From: Microbacterium algeriense
GTDB taxonomy: Bacteria > Actinomycetota > Actinomycetes > Actinomycetales > Microbacteriaceae
Length of the DNA stretch: 64,000 nucleotides
Assembly (NCBI RefSeq): GCF_008868005.1
Contig: NZ_WAAO01000001.1
Span: forward strand, 1,240,001-1,304,000
Direction of reading: 5' to 3'
The position numbers were made by a program, and so were the translations under genes. Below, piece after piece: positions 60,680 to 64,000 of the stretch (positions within the stretch are counted from its first letter, which is position 1; every line of letters starts with the position of its first letter). The notes beneath the pieces were generated by a model, which searched no databases, was not told the DNA's origin, and saw only the letters and a program-made list of their open reading frames with translations.

Positions 60680-61884
60680 GAAGGGGTGACCGCCAGGGGC
60701 TCGGTGTCGGGATGGGGACTGGCGTCGCGGTGACGCAGATCGGGGAACGAACGGACGAAGACGACAGCCACGACGAGCCCGATGCCAGCGAAGACGGTCG
60801 CCGCGAGGTACGCGCCGCGCCAGTCGCCGACGTCCACCAGGAACCCGGCCACGGCGGAGCCGGCGGCGGCGCCGATGAGCTGGCCCGTGCCCGCCCAGCC
60901 GAACGCCTCGGCGGTCTCGCTGAACTTGACGCTGGCGGTCGTGATGGCGAACAGGACGGCGAGGGCGGGGGCGACGCCGATGCCCGCGAGGATCAGCGTG
61001 CCGCCGAGCCAGTACACGTCGAGCATCACCATCGTCAGGGCCAGGCCGACCGTGACGATGAGCAGACGGCGCGCCATCGCCCAGGGGCCGATCGGGATGT
61101 GACCGAACGCGAGGCCGCCCGCCAGGCTTCCGGCGGAGAACACGGCGAGGACGAGTCCGGCGGCGAGGCTGCCGTGCTCGAACGTCGCGACGACGCCGAC
61201 CTCCACGGCGGAGCACGCGCCGATGAGGAGGAATCCGATCACGGTGGCCAGGAGCACGGGCGGCTTCAGGACGACTTTGCCCAGCGCGTTGCGACTGCGG
61301 GGGATGCGGACGCGGCCCACCTCAGGGGAGAGGATGAACCAGGCGCCGCCGCCGACGAGCACGATCGCCACGAGCAGCAGACCCTCCGTCGTGCCGATCT
61401 GCGTGGAGACGAGGGTGATGACGACGGGAGCCAGGACCCAGATGATCTCCTGCAGCGAGGCGTCGAGGGAGAACAGCGGCGTGAGCTGCCCGGAGTTCAC
61501 GAGCTTGGGGTAGATCGTGCGGACGGCGGCCTGGACGGGCGGCGTGGAGAGTCCGGCGATCATCCCCAGCGCCATGTACCCGGGGACGGACAGCGGGAGC
61601 ACGGCGAGGCCGAGCACCGCGACGGCGCACACCGAGAGCGTGAGGGTGAGGACCCGGCGCATGCCCCAGGCCCCCATCCAGCGACTCGTGATGGGGCCGG
61701 CGATCGCCTGCCCCACGCTGGTCGCGGCGAGGACGAGTCCGGCGGAGCCGTAGGAGCCGGTCTGCTGCTCGACGTGCAGCAGGATCGCCAGCGACATCAT
61801 GCCGTTGGGGAAGCGCGCGGTCAGCTGAGCTGCGATCATGCGCGCCACGCCGGGCGTGCGAAGAAGATCCCGATATCCCGCCAC
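60676..61884 (-). CDS. MFS transporter
   Basis: A 402-residue, 12-TM major facilitator transporter (LLRTPGVARMIAAQLTARFPNGMM start, GPITSRWMGAWGMRRVL loop 2-3 motif, and GRVRIPRSRNALGK central loop). It belongs to the group of actinobacterial MFS exporters and importers of unknown substrate; a sugar acid is suggested only by the neighbouring kinase. GTG 61884 is taken as start: TACCGT ends 6 nt upstream, and the long in-frame extension beyond it is intergenic DNA with DnaA-like boxes. Confidence 0.85.
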   Translation of the reverse strand: MAGYRDLLRTPGVARMIAAQLTARFPNGMMSLAILLHVEQQTGSYGSAGLVLAATSVGQAIAGPITSRWMGAWGMRRVLTLTLSVCAVAVLGLAVLPLSVPGYMALGMIAGLSTPPVQAAVRTIYPKLVNSGQLTPLFSLDASLQEIIWVLAPVVITLVSTQIGTTEGLLLVAIVLVGGGAWFILSPEVGRVRIPRSRNALGKVVLKPPVLLATVIGFLLIGACSAVEVGVVATFEHGSLAAGLVLAVFSAGSLAGGLAFGHIPIGPWAMARRLLIVTVGLALTMVMLDVYWLGGTLILAGIGVAPALAVLFAITTASVKFSETAEAFGWAGTGQLIGAAAGSAVAGFLVDVGDWRGAYLAATVFAGIGLVVAVVFVRSFPDLRHRDASPHPDTEPLAVTPS

Positions 61885-61890
61885 CAGACC

Positions 61891-61896
61891 ACGGTA
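61891..61896 (-). promoter_or_regulatory. -10 box for the MFS-kinase operon
   Basis: TACCGT on the minus strand ends 6 nt before the GTG at 61884. Confidence 0.4.
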
Positions 61897-61961
61897 CCGG
61901 GCGGCGACCCGGCGGTCGAAGCCGGGCCGGACGCGACACGCCCACGACACGCCGAAGGACG

Positions 61962-62138
61962 AATTCCACAGGAATCCGAATGTCCGACCTGCGGCGTAGC
62001 CTCCGACCTGTGGATGGATCTCTCCCAGGGGGTTCCCAGCCGCGATTTCCCGCGGTTCGCGAGGCCCCGGATCGGGGTCGGACCTGTGGAAGAAACGGTG
62101 GAGAACCTGTGTTGTATCAGTGGAGAACCGGTGGATAA
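61962..62138 (+). promoter_or_regulatory. Cluster of DnaA-box-like sites upstream of nrdH
   Basis: Five motifs related to TGTGGATAA (reverse TTATCCACA) run in one orientation: TGTGGATGG 62009, TGTGGAAGA 62085, GGTGGAGAA 62097, AGTGGAGAA 62119 and GGTGGATAA 62130; an opposite AATTCCACA lies at 61962. Four fall within 54 bp. The 391-bp gap between the MFS and nrdH genes has no ORF. Confidence 0.5.
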
Positions 62139-62152
62139 CTACACGGATGTAA

Positions 62153-62200
62153 CTACTACCCCTTGTGGTCACTCCCAATGTCGGTCCCCATATGTAGTAT
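62153..62200 (+). promoter_or_regulatory. Candidate pair of NrdR boxes
   Basis: TCCCCATATGTAGTAT (62185-62200) matches 8 of 10 core positions of the NrdR box CWATATATWG. CTACTACCCCTTGTGG (62153-62168) preserves its CTA and TTGTG ends. Their starts are 32 bp apart, three helical turns, the usual spacing of NrdR box pairs. Confidence 0.45.
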
Positions 62201-62275
62201 TGAAGTCCCGGCGGGGGGCCTGCCGGAAAACAGCCTGATGAGAAGCGGGCCAGAGATTTGAGGGGCAACGAGAAG

Positions 62276-62509
62276 ATGTCGATCACCGTCTACACCAAGC
62301 CGTCCTGCGTCCAGTGCAACGCGACCTACCGCGCCCTGGATGCCAAGGGCATCGAGTACGAGATCCACGACCTTTCGGAGGACCCGACGGCCCTCGAGCA
62401 GGTCAAGGCGCTCGGCTACATGCAGGCGCCCGTCGTCGTCACCGACGAGGACCACTGGTCGGGCTTCCGTCCCGACAAGATCGACGAGCTCGCGTCCCGC
62501 CTGGCGTAG
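62276..62509 (+). CDS. nrdH: NrdH-redoxin (glutaredoxin-like)
   Basis: A 77-residue thiol redoxin that reduces class Ib ribonucleotide reductase, with active site C11-V-Q-C14 and the NrdH C-terminal motif WSGFRPDKI. AGGGG about 11 nt upstream supports ATG 62276. It is the first gene of nrdHIE. Confidence 0.96.
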   Translation: MSITVYTKPSCVQCNATYRALDAKGIEYEIHDLSEDPTALEQVKALGYMQAPVVVTDEDHWSGFRPDKIDELASRLA

Positions 62510-62528
62510 ATCCTTCGGCGTCGCTCAG

Positions 62529-62580
62529 GCCCTTCGACAAGCTCAGGAACCCAAGCCCTTCGACAGGCTCAGGAACCCAA
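62529..62580 (+). repeat. Tandem 26-bp repeat between nrdH and nrdI
   Basis: Two adjacent 26-bp units (62529-62554 and 62555-62580) share 25 of 26 bases; the core is CCCTTCGACARGCTCAGGAA. A degenerate third copy (CCTTCGGCGTCGCTCAGG) precedes them at about 62512. The sequence looks like a dispersed REP-type element. Confidence 0.85.
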
Positions 62581-62590
62581 GGAGAGAGCT

Positions 62591-63043
62591 ATGACCGCCG
62601 TCGCGACCGCAGCGCCGCTCCTGGTCTACTTCTCGAGCGTCTCGGGGAACACCGCGCGCTTCATCGAGAAGCTCGGGCTCCCCGCCCGACGGATTCCCCT
62701 GCACCGGGGCGAAGAGGACCTCGTCGTCGATGAGCCCTTCGTCCTGGTCACTCCCACCTACGGCGGGGGTGCGGGGCGTGGTGTCGAGAAGGGCGCCGTT
62801 CCCAAACAGGTGATCCGGTTCCTCAACGACGAGCGCAACCGGCGCCACATCCGCGGAGTGATCTCCGCGGGCAACACCAACTTCGGCGATGCGTTCTGCC
62901 TCGCCGGTGACATCATCAGCCGCAAGTGCCACGTGCCTCACTTGTATCGGCTCGAGATCTTCGGCACACAGGACGATGTGGCTCGCGTGAGCGACGGATT
63001 GGAACGACGGTGGGTACCACAGTTGCAGGACAAGACGCAGTGA
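62591..63043 (+). CDS. nrdI: Ribonucleotide reductase flavodoxin NrdI
   Basis: A 150-residue flavodoxin-like protein that generates the oxidant for the Mn cofactor of NrdF. The FMN phosphate loop [10 protein letters not shown] is at about 15-24, and VTPTYGGG and [12 protein letters not shown] are conserved. AAGGAGAG precedes the ATG, formed by the end of the repeat. It overlaps nrdE by 4 bp (GTGA). Confidence 0.95.
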   Translation: MTAVATAAPLLVYFSSVSGNTARFIEKLGLPARRIPLHRGEEDLVVDEPFVLVTPTYGGGAGRGVEKGAVPKQVIRFLNDERNRRHIRGVISAGNTNFGDAFCLAGDIISRKCHVPHLYRLEIFGTQDDVARVSDGLERRWVPQLQDKTQ

Positions 63044-64000
63044 CCGAGACGGCGGCATTCAAGGCGAACCCCGCCTACGAGGGCCTCGACTATCACGCGC
63101 TCAACGCGATGCTGAACCTGTACGACGCGAACGGGAAGATCCAGTTCGACGCCGACAAGCGCGCCGCGCGGGAGTACTTCCTGCAGCACGTGAACCAGAA
63201 CACGGTGTTCTTCCACTCGCTCCAGGAGCGCCTGGACTACCTCGTGGAGAAGGAGTACTACGAGGGCGCTGTCATCGAGAAGTACTCGATGGACTTCATC
63301 CAGAAGCTCAACGACCTCGCCTACTCGAAGAAGTTCCGCTTCGAGACGTTCCTCGGCGCGTTCAAGTACTACACGAGCTACACGCTGAAGACCTTCGACG
63401 GCAAGCGCTACCTCGAGCGCTTCGAGGACCGCGTCGTGATGACGGCCCTCGGTCTCGCGGACGGCGACGAGAAGCTCGCCGTCGCCCTCGTCGAGGAGAT
63501 CATCTCCGGCCGCTTCCAGCCGGCCACCCCGACGTTCCTCAACGCCGGCAAGGCGCAGCGCGGCGAGCTCGTCAGCTGCTTCCTGCTCCGCATCGAGGAC
63601 AACATGGAGTCGATCGCCCGCGGCATCAACTCCGCCCTCCAGCTCTCCAAGCGCGGCGGCGGCGTCGCGCTGCTGCTGTCGAACATCCGCGAGTCGGGTG
63701 CGCCGATCAAGCAGATCGAGAACCAGTCCTCGGGCATCATCCCCGTGATGAAGCTCCTGGAAGACAGCTTCAGCTACGCCAACCAGCTCGGTGCCCGTCA
63801 GGGCGCTGGTGCGGTGTACCTCAACGCGCACCACCCCGACATCATGCGCTTCCTCGACACCAAGCGTGAGAACGCCGACGAGAAGATCCGCATCAAGACG
63901 CTGTCGCTCGGCGTCGTCGTCCCGGACATCACCTTCGAGCTCGCCAAGAACGACGAGGACATGTACCTGTTCTCGCCGTACGACGTCGAGAAGGTCTACG
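63040..64000 (+). CDS. nrdE: Class Ib ribonucleotide reductase alpha subunit, 3' truncated by window
   Basis: The frame opens at GTG 63040 within the nrdI stop and stays open to the window end; 320 residues are visible. The protein starts [21 protein letters not shown], has the ATP-cone-free NrdE N-terminus, [23 protein letters not shown] with the first redox cysteine, and [21 protein letters not shown]. It reduces ribonucleotides with NrdF. nrdF should lie beyond the window. Confidence 0.96.
   Translation, partial: MTETAAFKANPAYEGLDYHALNAMLNLYDANGKIQFDADKRAAREYFLQHVNQNTVFFHSLQERLDYLVEKEYYEGAVIEKYSMDFIQKLNDLAYSKKFRFETFLGAFKYYTSYTLKTFDGKRYLERFEDRVVMTALGLADGDEKLAVALVEEIISGRFQPATPTFLNAGKAQRGELVSCFLLRIEDNMESIARGINSALQLSKRGGGVALLLSNIRESGAPIKQIENQSSGIIPVMKLLEDSFSYANQLGARQGAGAVYLNAHHPDIMRFLDTKRENADEKIRIKTLSLGVVVPDITFELAKNDEDMYLFSPYDVEKVY

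Noticed and set aside
62258-62275. TTG 62258 as nrdH start
   Set aside because: ATG 62276 has AGGGG at a suitable distance and gives the standard NrdH N-terminus.

Overview
The window is about 64 kb of high-GC chromosomal DNA from an actinobacterium, very probably Microbacteriaceae and most likely Microbacterium. The grounds are the codon use, many leaderless starts (TANNNT box 6-7 nt before ATG/GTG), an Lsr2 gene, a C50-carotenoid operon, DtxR/IdeR- and MtrB-like proteins, and an SF1-helicase-like protein ending in a domain first named from Microbacterium testaceum. There is no phage, plasmid, transposon or CRISPR array. The genus call is inference.

Layout. 1-3.8 kb: DUF2332, DUF3263 and LytR_C proteins, a solitary groEL under two CIRCE operators, and an orphan WXG100 gene. 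3.9-14.2 kb: OmpR-type two-component system, CPBP protease, XPB helicase and a helicase-associated protein, cold-shock protein, DUF3027, serC and a DtxR/IdeR regulator. 14.2-16.2 kb: M23 endopeptidase behind a structured leader, a candidate small RNA with a strong terminator, an HNH nuclease and tRNA-Arg(CCT). 16.2-24.8 kb: carotenoid operon idi-crtE-crtB-crtI-crtYe-crtYf-crtEb-mmpL with a divergent MarR regulator. 24.8-28.8 kb: lsr2, a LuxR/GAF regulator, an acetate symporter pair, and an alkyltransferase-like protein lacking its catalytic cysteine. 29-32.9 kb: a 1237-residue helicase-like protein with broken ATPase motifs plus a small partner. 33-37 kb: mscL, fmdB, 5-formyl-THF ligase, galU, rimJ-like, a SepX/GLPR-like membrane protein and tRNA-Ala(CGC). 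37-46.4 kb: dipeptide-type ABC transporter, flavin monooxygenase, arginase-family enzyme, DUF445 and CsoR-family repressor. 46.5-57.8 kb: amine utilisation region. 57.8-61.9 kb: acyl-CoA dehydrogenase-like enzyme, alpha/beta hydrolase, sugar kinase and MFS exporter. 62.3-64 kb: nrdH-nrdI-nrdE, cut by the window end.

The most coherent system is at 46.5-56.2 kb: an ethanolamine-type APC permease, a glutamine-synthetase-like ligase, a PuuD-type gamma-glutamyl hydrolase, an aldehyde dehydrogenase, a short-chain alcohol dehydrogenase and a GntR regulator, facing a class III transaminase and an acylating semialdehyde dehydrogenase with a PucR regulator. There is an alcohol dehydrogenase but no PuuB-type amine oxidase. 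I read this as degradation of an amino alcohol through gamma-glutamylated intermediates, with the released amino acid possibly passed to the second module. The noncoding regions also deserve attention: the small RNA, the M23 leader, and a cluster of DnaA-box-like sites upstream of nrdH.
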